From an uncultured Eubacteriales bacterium (GTDB lineage Bacteria > Bacillota > Clostridia > Monoglobales > Monoglobaceae), in NCBI GenBank assembly GCA_958346135.1, contig CATVQN010000105.1, positions 1 through 5,302 on the forward strand: a stretch of DNA of 5,302 bases. The letters run 5' to 3'. The stretch's first letter is position 1, and each line of letters opens with the position of its first letter. The notes under the pieces are model-generated. The model saw only the letters and a list, made by a program, of their open reading frames with translations. It had not been told where the DNA came from and did no database searches. A program made the translations under genes and the position numbers. Below, one piece after another: positions 1-5,302 of the stretch.

Positions 1-574
1 AACCAGAATAATGGAAGAGCTGTCGGATTTGGATATGCAGAAAATGCGGTTTTCTGTTTGCGTTGAGCAAATGGAAGAAGAGGACGGTTCGCCTCGCTAT
101 ACGTCCACCGGCTGCGATCGAATTGAATTTCTGATTTCGGGAAATCCCGGAGAGGCATTAAAGCCGCTGGCAAAAATTGCCTCCGGCGGCGAGATGTCTC
201 GGATTATGCTGGCTGTCAAGTCGGTTTTAGCCGATGGCGATATTGTAAAAACCTTGATCTTTGACGAAATTGATACCGGTGTCAGCGGCCGAGCCGCACA
301 AAAAATTGCCGAGAAGATTTGTATGCTGGCAAAGAACCATCAGATTCTTTGTATTACCCATCTGGCGCAAATTGCCAGTATGGCAGATACACATTTTCTT
401 ATTGAAAAGACTTCAGATGCCGAGCATACCCGCACCAGTGTCATTCCGCTGGATACGGATATGCGAAAGCAGGAACTGGCCAGAATTATCGGTGGGGTGA
501 AGATTACGGAGCTGACGCTTCAGGCTGCACAGGAAATGCTGGATATGGCTAAGACGGTGAAAGAAAGGCGCTGA
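1..574 (+). CDS. recN: DNA repair protein RecN, C-terminal part (5' end outside window)
   Basis: This is the C-terminal half-domain of RecN, the SMC-like ATPase that acts on DNA at double-strand breaks during recombinational repair in the cytoplasm. The reading frame is open from base 2 at the left edge, so the N-terminal Walker A lobe and coiled coil lie outside the window; the ATG at 11 is internal, not a start. The head-domain motifs seen are the ABC-type signature ASGGE followed by MSRIMLA (bases 179-214), a Walker B strand LIFDEIDTGVSG (254-289) with the catalytic Asp-Glu at 263-268, and the switch histidine in CITHLAQIA (His at 359-361). The segment GNPGEALKPLAKIASGGE is very typical of RecN and separates it from SbcC or SMC. 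The end, after an EMLDMAKTVKERR tail, is where RecN proteins normally stop, so the 3' end looks intact. The next gene begins 5 bases later, which suggests readthrough transcription from recN. Confidence 0.96.
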   Translation, partial: TRIMEELSDLDMQKMRFSVCVEQMEEEDGSPRYTSTGCDRIEFLISGNPGEALKPLAKIASGGEMSRIMLAVKSVLADGDIVKTLIFDEIDTGVSGRAAQKIAEKICMLAKNHQILCITHLAQIASMADTHFLIEKTSDAEHTRTSVIPLDTDMRKQELARIIGGVKITELTLQAAQEMLDMAKTVKERR

Positions 575-579
575 GCATC

Positions 580-990
580 ATGGCAATGGAGCAGATTGGA
601 TATGTTGTCGGAATTGAAAACGGCCGTGCGAAAATCCGAGTTGACCGTCAGTCTGCCTGCGGCGGAAACTGTAGCGGATGTCATGGCTGTACGCAGGAAG
701 CGGTATTTGTGTATCAGGAGGATGATCCCACCTCTCCTTTTCAGGTGGGAGAGAGAGTTCGGCTTGTGATGCAGACAGGCAGCTTTTTTTCCGGTATGTT
801 TCAAAGCTATGGATTCATGATTCTCACCTTTTTTGTGGGTTCAATCCTCGGTTATCGTATCAGTAACCGGGAAATTGTTTCGGTTGCAGGCGGTTTTTTA
901 GGACTGCTTTTGGGCGGCGTCCTTGTGCATTTTTGTTTTAAAAAAAAGCAGCCTAAAATATCTGTCATCAGAATAGAAAACAATGTTTGA
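580..990 (+). CDS. RseC/MucC-family membrane protein with four-cysteine cluster (SoxR-reducing system type)
   Basis: This 136-residue protein fits the RseC/MucC family (Pfam RseC_MucC), whose members are inner-membrane proteins tied to membrane redox: E. coli RseC works with Rsx/Rnf in keeping SoxR reduced. It begins with a small beta-rich cytoplasmic domain (about residues 5-62) carrying cysteines C27, C31, C34 and C37 within a Gly-rich loop (CGGNCSGCHGC), then two hydrophobic segments at about 68-92 and 97-119, and a short basic tail starting KKK. The Cys loop could hold a metal or Fe-S cluster; that is inference. Start: ATG 580 has a weak GAAAGG (563-568) 11 bases upstream. An ATG at 586 would remove two residues but lies 17 bases from that site, so 580 is preferred. 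The gene follows recN by 5 bases and precedes the ATPase by 15. No Rnf gene is visible in the window, so a partner in membrane electron transport is not shown directly. Confidence 0.88.
   Translation: MAMEQIGYVVGIENGRAKIRVDRQSACGGNCSGCHGCTQEAVFVYQEDDPTSPFQVGERVRLVMQTGSFFSGMFQSYGFMILTFFVGSILGYRISNREIVSVAGGFLGLLLGGVLVHFCFKKKQPKISVIRIENNV
726..750 (+). repeat. 8-bp perfect inverted repeat inside the RseC-like gene
   Basis: TCCCACCT (726-733) and AGGTGGGA (743-750) are perfect reverse complements around a 9-base loop. A competing shorter pairing exists between CTCTCC (732-737) and GGAGAG (748-753). The repeat lies between the Cys loop and the first membrane segment, in codons for DDPTSPFQVGER. 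No T-run follows, so it is not an intrinsic terminator. It may be chance. Confidence 0.4.
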
Positions 991-994
991 GGAG
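989..994 (+). promoter_or_regulatory. Ribosome binding site of the P-loop ATPase, overlapping the upstream stop
   Basis: GAGGAG sits 11 bases before ATG 1006 and shares its first two bases with the TGA stop (988-990) of the RseC-like gene. The overlap suggests translation of the two genes is coupled. It also fixes 1006 as the ATPase start. Confidence 0.7.
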
Positions 995-1005
995 ATTGAC
1001 GGTAT

Positions 1006-1674
1006 ATGAGAGAACCAAAGCGGATTACAATTTTTGTGGGTCATTACGGAAGCGGAAAAACCGAGCTCTCCATCAATTATGCGTTGTATCTTCGGAGTCT
1101 TGGTAAAAAGGTGGTTATCGTTGACTTTGATATTGTCAATCCCTATTTTCGTACCAAAGATGCAAAAGAAGTCCTTAAGGCACATCAAATCAAGCTGATT
1201 GCGCCGGTCTATGCGGATACCAATTTGGAGAGTCCGGCACTGCCTCCGGAGATTTATAGTGTATTTGATGACAAAGAATGCTTTGTTGTCTTTGATGTAG
1301 GCGGCGGCGAGGACGGCACCATCCCCTTAGGAAGATACTATCCGTATTTTTCCCGTGAGGTATGCGACGTATTTTTTGTGCTCAATGCCCGTCGATTACA
1401 GACTGCTGACCTGACAGGCGCGAAAGAGGCATATCGGGATATTGCGGCGGTTTCCAGAATTCCGATTACCGCAATCATCAATAATACGCATCTGAAAGAG
1501 GAAACTACGCCGGCAATGGTTCTGGAAGGACAAGAGCTGGCTCGGGAGGTTTCAAAGGAGGTTGGGGTTCCAATCGCTTATATGAGCGGCAAACCGGAAA
1601 TTCTGGCGGAGCTGCCCAAGGAATATGAGGCAATGAAATTTCCCATTCATATTTTTATTAAGCTGATGTTTTAA
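1006..1674 (+). CDS. P-loop ATPase of the CobQ/CobB/MinD/ParA type, linked to the oxidoreductase operon
   Basis: This 222-residue soluble protein is a P-loop NTPase. The Walker A motif is GHYGSGKTE (residues 12-20, Lys18), preceded by a beta strand RITIFV. The second strand ends in VDFDIVNPYFRT (39-50), which matches the switch region of the SIMIBI class (MinD, ParA, CobB) with its conserved Asp. The Walker B strand FVVFDVGGGEDG (93-104, Asp97) is followed by a Gly-rich turn, and AIINNTHL (156-163) is a likely base-recognition strand. The deviant lysine usual in MinD/ParA (KGG start) is replaced by His-Tyr, and there is no CxxC pair as in ApbC/Nbp35 Fe-S carriers; the only cysteines are 92 and 120. 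A MinD-type amphipathic C-terminal helix is not evident. From memory, proteins like this often sit next to ferredoxin and VorB genes in Clostridia. The ferredoxin start is 14 bases downstream, so an accessory or regulatory role for the oxidoreductase is plausible, but no function is established here. Confidence 0.85.
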   Translation: MREPKRITIFVGHYGSGKTELSINYALYLRSLGKKVVIVDFDIVNPYFRTKDAKEVLKAHQIKLIAPVYADTNLESPALPPEIYSVFDDKECFVVFDVGGGEDGTIPLGRYYPYFSREVCDVFFVLNARRLQTADLTGAKEAYRDIAAVSRIPITAIINNTHLKEETTPAMVLEGQELAREVSKEVGVPIAYMSGKPEILAELPKEYEAMKFPIHIFIKLMF

Positions 1675-1680
1675 AGGAGG
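1673..1680 (+). promoter_or_regulatory. Near-perfect ribosome binding site of the ferredoxin subunit
   Basis: AAAGGAGG lies 8 bases before ATG 1689 and overlaps the TAA stop (1672-1674) of the ATPase gene. It is the strongest Shine-Dalgarno in the window, which fits high expression of the oxidoreductase starting at this gene. Confidence 0.85.
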
Positions 1681-1688
1681 AAATCAAA

Positions 1689-1895
1689 ATGGCAAGAGTA
1701 ACATTCCGTACCGAAAGATGTAAAGGCTGCGGACTTTGCACCACAGTCTGTCCTAAAAAGATTGTGGTTATGGACAATGAAGTTATCAACGAAAAGGGAT
1801 TTCATCCCGCTGTAGTCCACGAACAGGACAAATGTATCGGCTGTGCTTTTTGTGCAACCATTTGTCCGGACTGTGTGATTAAGGTTGAGAGATAG
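1689..1895 (+). CDS. 2x[4Fe-4S] ferredoxin-type delta subunit of 2-oxoacid:ferredoxin oxidoreductase
   Basis: This 68-residue protein is the small electron-transfer (delta, KorD/VorD-like) subunit, which passes electrons from the TPP-bound intermediate toward free ferredoxin. It has two classical CxxCxxCxxxCP cluster motifs, each expected to bind one [4Fe-4S]: C11, C14, C17, C21-P22 and C49, C52, C55, C59-P60. A ninth cysteine, C62, follows the second motif. The stretch between the motifs (about 23-48) contains the KGFHPAVV segment that is typical of the Vor/Kor delta subunits rather than of free clostridial ferredoxin, which is shorter between motifs. No signal or membrane segment is present, so it is cytoplasmic. 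The next gene in the operon starts 11 bases downstream. A stand-alone ferredoxin is possible by size alone, but its position directly before VorB makes the subunit role much more likely. Confidence 0.93.
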   Translation: MARVTFRTERCKGCGLCTTVCPKKIVVMDNEVINEKGFHPAVVHEQDKCIGCAFCATICPDCVIKVER

Positions 1896-1898
1896 GAG
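1894..1898 (+). promoter_or_regulatory. Ribosome binding site that decides the vorB start
   Basis: AGGAG overlaps the TAG stop of the ferredoxin gene (1893-1895) and lies 8 bases before ATG 1907. The in-frame GTG at 1898 overlaps this site and has no properly placed site of its own, so the ATG is the real start. Confidence 0.8.
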
Positions 1899-1906
1899 TG
1901 ATACAT

Positions 1907-2968
1907 ATGGAAAAGAAGGTTTTAATGAAAGGGAATGAAGCGCTGGCGGAGGCTGCAATCCGCAGCGGTTGCAGGTTTTTCTTTGGTTATCCGATTACTC
2001 CCCAAACGGAGGTTGCGGCCTATATGGCAAAGCAGATGCCAAAACGGGGCGGTACCTTTTTACAGGCGGAGAGTGAGATTGCGGCGATCAACATGGTATA
2101 CGGTGCAGCCGGTGCCGGCGCAAGAGTGATGACCAGCTCTTCCAGTCCCGGCATCAGCTTAAAGCAAGAGGGAATTTCTTATATTGCAGGCGCTGACCTG
2201 CCATGCGTGATCATCAATATTGTCCGCGGCGGTCCGGGCCTTGGCGGTATTCAGCCGGCACAGTCCGACTATTTTCAGGCGACCAAGGGAGGCGGTCATG
2301 GCGACTATCACCTTTTGGTTTATGCCCCCTCCTCGGTTCAGGAGATGTCTGACCTGGTGGGGCTCGCCTTTGACAAAGCCGATGAATATCGGATGCCTGC
2401 TATGATTATGGGAGACGGGATGTTGGGACAAATGATGGAACCGGTTTCCTTTGGAGAAGAGCGCAGTCTTGACAGTCTTCCCAAAAAGGAATGGGCGACC
2501 ACCGGTACGGAGATGAAGAGAAAGAAGAACATTATAAACTCCCTTTACCTCACGCCGGAGGAATTGGAAAATCTGAATAACGACCGTCAAAGACGATATG
2601 AAGAGATTAAGGCAAAAGAAGCCCGTGCCGAGGAGTACAAAACAGAGGATGCAGAACTGATTTTGGTAGCTTACGGAACCATTGCCCGCATTGCCATGTC
2701 GGCAGTGAATATGCTTCGCGAGGAGGGAATACGGGCGGGGCTAATCCGGCCGATTACGCTGTGGCCGTTCCCGTCTGAGATCATTGCACGCCGTGCTAAG
2801 ACCGCTGATGCCTTTTTCACAATTGAGATGAGTCAGGGACAGATGGTAGAGGATGTTCGCCTGGCGGTAAACGGAGAAAAGCCGGTTTATTTCTATGGAA
2901 GAAACGGCGGTATGGTGCCGGATCAGGAGGCCATGGTTAAACAGGCAAAACAATATTTTCAGAAATAG
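1907..2968 (+). CDS. vorB: 2-oxoacid:ferredoxin oxidoreductase, pyrimidine-binding (alpha) subunit VorB
   Basis: This is the large subunit of a CoA-acylating 2-oxoacid oxidoreductase; with the TPP subunit it forms the active site that turns a 2-oxoacid plus CoA into acyl-CoA and CO2 while reducing ferredoxin. From ATG 1907 it has 353 residues, the usual size. The pyrimidine-binding domain (about 1-190) contains FFFGYPITPQTE (24-35), with Thr31 as the expected substrate-contacting residue, and QAESEIAAINM (53-63), with Glu57 as the probable TPP-activating glutamate. It continues with the Gly/Ser-rich SSSSPGISLKQEG (77-89). A charged, probably helical linker (about 200-245) leads to the second core domain, starting at about 248 with ELILVAYGTIARIA. 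The overall wording (KGNEALAEAAIRSGCRFFFG, MGDGMLGQMMEPV) matches proteins annotated as 3-methyl-2-oxobutanoate dehydrogenase VorB. The close relative KorA (2-oxoglutarate) cannot be excluded as the true specificity. It is 11 bases after the ferredoxin gene and 18 before the TPP subunit. Confidence 0.93.
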   Translation: MEKKVLMKGNEALAEAAIRSGCRFFFGYPITPQTEVAAYMAKQMPKRGGTFLQAESEIAAINMVYGAAGAGARVMTSSSSPGISLKQEGISYIAGADLPCVIINIVRGGPGLGGIQPAQSDYFQATKGGGHGDYHLLVYAPSSVQEMSDLVGLAFDKADEYRMPAMIMGDGMLGQMMEPVSFGEERSLDSLPKKEWATTGTEMKRKKNIINSLYLTPEELENLNNDRQRRYEEIKAKEARAEEYKTEDAELILVAYGTIARIAMSAVNMLREEGIRAGLIRPITLWPFPSEIIARRAKTADAFFTIEMSQGQMVEDVRLAVNGEKPVYFYGRNGGMVPDQEAMVKQAKQYFQK

Positions 2969-2986
2969 GAGAAAGGAGAAAATACT

Positions 2987-3742
2987 ATGGAAACCGTATT
3001 TGACAGACCGCACGCACTCAGTGATGTTACCCTTTCTTATTGTCCCGGCTGTACCCACGGAATTATCAATCGTCTGGTTGCAGAGGTGATTGATGAACTC
3101 GGTATGGAAGGTAAAACGGTAGGGGTTGCCCCGGTAGGGTGCAGCGTGACAGCCTATAATTTTTTTGAATGTGATATGCAGGAGGCGGCACACGGCCGTG
3201 CACCGGCGGTTGCAACCGGAATTAAACGGGTACATCCGGACAATCTGGTGTTTACCTATCAAGGCGATGGAGATTTGGCTGCAATCGGAACTGCAGAAAC
3301 CGTTCATGCCGCCGCAAGGGGCGAAAATATTTCCATTGTGTTTGTCAACAATGCCATTTATGGCATGACCGGCGGGCAGATGGCACCTACCTCCTTGGTG
3401 GGTCAGGTGACCCAAACCACGCCATACGGCAGAAAAATAGAGGATCAGGGCTATCCGATTCGGATGTCCGAAATGCTCTCTACCCTTCAGGGAGCCGCAT
3501 ACATTGAGCGGGTGGCGGTGGACTCTATCCCGAACATTAAAAAAGCAAAGGCAGCCATTAAAAAATCTTTTCAATGTCAGTTGGATAAAAAGGGATTTTC
3601 AATGGTAGAGGTGCTTTCCACCTGTCCTACAAACTGGGGCTTGAGCCCGGCAGAGGCTTTAGAATGGCTTCGGGAAAATATGATTCCCCAGTATCCACTG
3701 GGGGTTTATTGCGACCGTATCAGTGAGGAGGAAAGCAAATGA
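2987..3742 (+). CDS. 2-oxoacid:ferredoxin oxidoreductase, TPP-binding (beta) subunit
   Basis: This 251-residue subunit binds thiamine diphosphate and the proximal [4Fe-4S] cluster of the enzyme (VorA/KorB/PorB type). The TPP and Mg binding motif starts with GDGD at 93-96 and ends in VFVNNAIYGMTGGQ (118-131), the GDG-x25-NN pattern. Four cysteines are positioned as in oxidoreductases with a cluster in this subunit: C19 and C22 in YCPGCTHG, C52 in APVGCS, and C213 in STCPTNWG; C62 and C197 are extra. His24 in CPGCTH is conserved in the family. The short N-terminal region before the CPGC motif is normal. ATG 2987 is preceded by AAAGGAG (2972-2978) with an 8-base spacer. The stop TGA overlaps the ATG of the gamma gene, implying coupled translation and equal amounts of the two subunits. 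The extreme C-terminal 20 residues vary between homologues and give no specificity clue. Confidence 0.94.
   Translation: METVFDRPHALSDVTLSYCPGCTHGIINRLVAEVIDELGMEGKTVGVAPVGCSVTAYNFFECDMQEAAHGRAPAVATGIKRVHPDNLVFTYQGDGDLAAIGTAETVHAAARGENISIVFVNNAIYGMTGGQMAPTSLVGQVTQTTPYGRKIEDQGYPIRMSEMLSTLQGAAYIERVAVDSIPNIKKAKAAIKKSFQCQLDKKGFSMVEVLSTCPTNWGLSPAEALEWLRENMIPQYPLGVYCDRISEEESK
3399..3414 (+). repeat. Short near-palindrome inside the TPP subunit gene
   Basis: TGGGTCA (3399-3405) and TGACCCA (3408-3414) are perfect reverse complements separated by two bases. The site encodes part of LVGQVTQTTP just after the TPP motif. Such a 16-base dyad resembles an operator in shape, but its position deep in a gene and lack of a second copy make chance more likely. 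Confidence 0.3.
3725..3731 (+). promoter_or_regulatory. Ribosome binding site of the gamma subunit, inside the TPP subunit gene
   Basis: GAGGAGG lies 7 bases before ATG 3739, inside the last codons of the TPP-binding subunit (SEEESK). It supports the ATGA overlap as the true gene junction. Confidence 0.8.
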
Positions 3743-4269
3743 TACAGAAAATAATTTTTGCCGGCTTTGGCGGTCAGGGTGTCTTATTTTCCGGAAAAAC
3801 TTTAGCCTATGCCGGAATGGATTCTGATTTACAGATTTCCTGGCTTCCGTCTTACGGCCCGGAGATGCGGGGAGGTACGGCTAACTGTACCGTGATTCTA
3901 TCCGATGAGCCGATCGGATCTCCAATTGTTCTTGCGCCGGATATTTTAATTGCTATGAATAAACCGTCTCTGGAAAAATTCGAAAATACAGTTGTTCCCG
4001 GCGGCTTAATTGTGCTGGACAGCTTTTTGATTGATAAAAAGGTGGCCCGTGAAGATGTGACAACGGTTTATATCCCCGCAAAGCAGCTGGCCGGCGAGGC
4101 CGGAAACGAAAATCTCGGCAATATGGTAATGCTGGGAGCGGCGCTTCGGCACAGGAATATTTTAGACCCGGAAAAGGTCTATAAAAGCATTGAAGAGCAC
4201 ACGCCCAAGGCAAGAGCTTCCCTTGCGGAGCTGAATAAAAAGATGATCGATATCGGTTATCAATTTTAA
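3739..4269 (+). CDS. 2-oxoacid:ferredoxin oxidoreductase, gamma subunit
   Basis: This 176-residue protein is the gamma (catalytic gamma/alpha domain, Pfam POR) subunit, which contributes to the CoA-binding side and to assembly of the complex. The diagnostic N-terminal glycine-rich strand-turn is [11 protein letters not shown] (5-15), followed by [12 protein letters not shown] (39-50), which together are the family hallmark. [16 protein letters not shown] and the [11 protein letters not shown] strand are also typical, and the length is normal for the separate-subunit form. There are no membrane segments, and C50 is the only cysteine, so no cluster is bound here. The start ATG overlaps the previous stop by four bases. 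It is the last gene of the oxidoreductase cluster, but no terminator follows: the next likely start is 15 bases downstream of its TAA. Like its partners it could belong to a Vor or a Kor enzyme. Confidence 0.94.
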   Translation: MIQKIIFAGFGGQGVLFSGKTLAYAGMDSDLQISWLPSYGPEMRGGTANCTVILSDEPIGSPIVLAPDILIAMNKPSLEKFENTVVPGGLIVLDSFLIDKKVAREDVTTVYIPAKQLAGEAGNENLGNMVMLGAALRHRNILDPEKVYKSIEEHTPKARASLAELNKKMIDIGYQF

Positions 4270-4284
4270 TGAAGAAACGGTGGT

Positions 4285-5302
4285 ATGGCAGAGATGTTGC
4301 TATCGATTGACCATGTGAATAAAAGTTTTGCTGATAAACCCATTCTGCGCGACATCTCTCTTACGATCGAAGAAAAGATGTGCTATGGACTAATCGGCGT
4401 CAACGGCGCCGGAAAATCCACACTTTTAAATATTCTAATCGGCGAGCTTGAGCATGATTCCGGCGAAATCAACCGAAGCTCTAATCTTACCATTGGATAT
4501 TTGAAGCAGAATTCCGGCTTGGATCGTTCCAGCACTATTATTGAGGAGATGCGAAAGGTCTTTTATGACGTTTTGCAGTCTGAAAAAGAGCTAAGACAGC
4601 TGGAACATCAAATGGCAGGAATTTTGGATCAGAATTCCGTGGAGTACCGTCGAATTTCTCAGGAATACGCCAAAAGGCAAGCCTATTTCGACAGCCGTGA
4701 CGGCTACCAGATCGATGTGAAGATTAAGACAATCTTAAACGGCATGGGTTTTATGGACAAGGATCTGGAGACCCAAATCCATACGTTAAGCGGCGGTGAA
4801 AAAACCCGGCTTGCCATTGCCCGGCTGTTGCTGGAGGAACCCAACCTTTTAATTTTAGACGAGCCGACCAATCATTTGGATTTTAAGACCTTAAGCTGGC
4901 TGGAGAGTTATCTCTTGTCCTATAACGGCTCTGTGCTGGTGGTATCCCATGACCGCTATTTTTTAGATAAGATTGCCAAACAGATTCTTGAGCTGGAGCG
5001 CGGCGTGCTTTATACCTATAAGGGGAATTATACCGCTTACCGAAAACAGAAGGAAGAACGTGTTCTGCGGCAAACGAAGGAATATGAAGCCCAGCAGGCA
5101 GAAATTGCAAAGCTGCAGACCTATGTGGATAAGAATCTCGTGCGGGCATCTACCGCAAGCAGTGCAAAATCCCGAGTTAAGGCTCTGGAAAATATGGAAC
5201 TGATTGAAAAGCCGGAAGGAGACTTGAAACCGATTCACCTTCGATTTGAGCTCACCAAGGAGCCGTACAAGGATGTTCTGACGGTCAATGATTTAGCACT
5301 GG
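4285..5302 (+). CDS. ABC-F family ATPase, N-terminal 339 residues (3' end outside window)
   Basis: ABC-F proteins have two ATPase domains and no membrane part; they bind ribosomes, acting in translation or antibiotic protection. The frame is open to the right edge. The first domain is complete: Walker A GVNGAGKST (38-46), Q-loop Gln75 in YLKQN, signature LSGGEKTR (168-175), Walker B LLILDEPTNHLD (188-199) and switch His222 in VVSHDRYFLD. The lysine- and glutamate-rich linker (about 245-325, with RKQKEERVLRQTKEYE and RASTASSAKSRVKAL) is the P-site tRNA-interacting element, and the second domain begins at about 330. The arm insertion between the Q-loop and the signature (about 80-160) is moderate. 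Start: ATG 4285 (MAEMLLSI) or ATG 4294 (MLLSI) are both possible and neither has a strong Shine-Dalgarno. It lies 15 bases after the gamma gene, so it may depend on readthrough. Housekeeping and resistance members cannot be told apart from this half. Confidence 0.93.
   Translation, partial: MAEMLLSIDHVNKSFADKPILRDISLTIEEKMCYGLIGVNGAGKSTLLNILIGELEHDSGEINRSSNLTIGYLKQNSGLDRSSTIIEEMRKVFYDVLQSEKELRQLEHQMAGILDQNSVEYRRISQEYAKRQAYFDSRDGYQIDVKIKTILNGMGFMDKDLETQIHTLSGGEKTRLAIARLLLEEPNLLILDEPTNHLDFKTLSWLESYLLSYNGSVLVVSHDRYFLDKIAKQILELERGVLYTYKGNYTAYRKQKEERVLRQTKEYEAQQAEIAKLQTYVDKNLVRASTASSAKSRVKALENMELIEKPEGDLKPIHLRFELTKEPYKDVLTVNDLAL

Noticed and set aside
285..297. GCGGC-CGA-GCCGC hairpin inside recN
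   Set aside because: Only five base pairs, within codons for the conserved SGRAA segment, and no T-run follows. Coding constraint explains it.
1006..1674. Identification of the ATPase as MinD, ParA or an ApbC/Nbp35 Fe-S carrier
   Set aside because: The Walker A lacks the KGG-type deviant lysine, no membrane-targeting helix is evident, and there is no C-terminal CxxC pair.
2741..3574. A 277-residue open frame on the minus strand across vorB and the TPP subunit
   Set aside because: It lies antisense to two clearly conserved genes, has no recognisable domain and no convincing ribosome binding site. Long antisense frames are expected opposite codon-biased genes.
4269..4310. A 13-codon frame (ATG overlapping the gamma stop) as a leader peptide for the ABC-F gene
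   Set aside because: It has no Shine-Dalgarno, runs into the ABC-F coding region, and there is no terminator/anti-terminator structure in the 15-base gap. The start overlap is most likely chance.
1..5302. Mobile element, CRISPR array, toxin-antitoxin or defence system
   Set aside because: No transposase, integrase, direct-repeat array or defence domain was seen. All frames with recognisable content are ordinary chromosomal genes in one tight co-directional run.

Overview
The window reads as a piece of chromosome from an anaerobic Gram-positive bacterium of the Clostridia type. The evidence is strong Shine-Dalgarno sequences of the AAAGGAGG kind, dense co-directional packing, a ferredoxin-dependent 2-oxoacid oxidoreductase made of four separate subunits, an RseC-type membrane protein in the Firmicutes style, and a housekeeping-like ABC-F ATPase. 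Base composition looks roughly balanced (judged by eye, not counted). Species or family cannot be named from this sequence alone.

Layout: all eight genes lie on the + strand, and no gap exceeds 18 bases. In order they are: the 3' end of recN (cut by the left edge); an RseC/MucC-family membrane protein with a four-cysteine cluster; a P-loop ATPase; a small 2x[4Fe-4S] ferredoxin subunit; the pyrimidine-binding subunit VorB; the TPP-binding subunit; the gamma subunit; and the first half of an ABC-F ATPase (cut by the right edge). The last two oxidoreductase genes overlap by ATGA. There is no rRNA, tRNA, CRISPR array, mobile element, convincing terminator or intergenic promoter. The only structures outside the genes' coding content are two short inverted repeats inside genes and one A8 run.

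Function: genes four to seven (1689-4269) form a complete 2-oxoacid:ferredoxin oxidoreductase. It decarboxylates a 2-oxoacid on TPP, transfers the acyl group to CoA and sends the electrons through [4Fe-4S] clusters to ferredoxin. The large subunit is closest to proteins called VorB (branched-chain 2-oxoacids), but 2-oxoglutarate (Kor) is a real alternative and sequence inspection does not settle it. The ATPase just upstream is packed like a member of the same operon and is the least understood gene here. Its job could be maturation, regulation or something else. The RseC-family protein is usually linked to membrane redox (SoxR reduction, Rnf), so its position beside a ferredoxin-reducing enzyme is suggestive. 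recN (recombinational repair) and the ABC-F gene (ribosome-associated) have no evident functional tie to the oxidoreductase.

Nothing here is clearly a new system. The best lead is the ATPase and its possible partnership with the oxidoreductase and the RseC-like protein.
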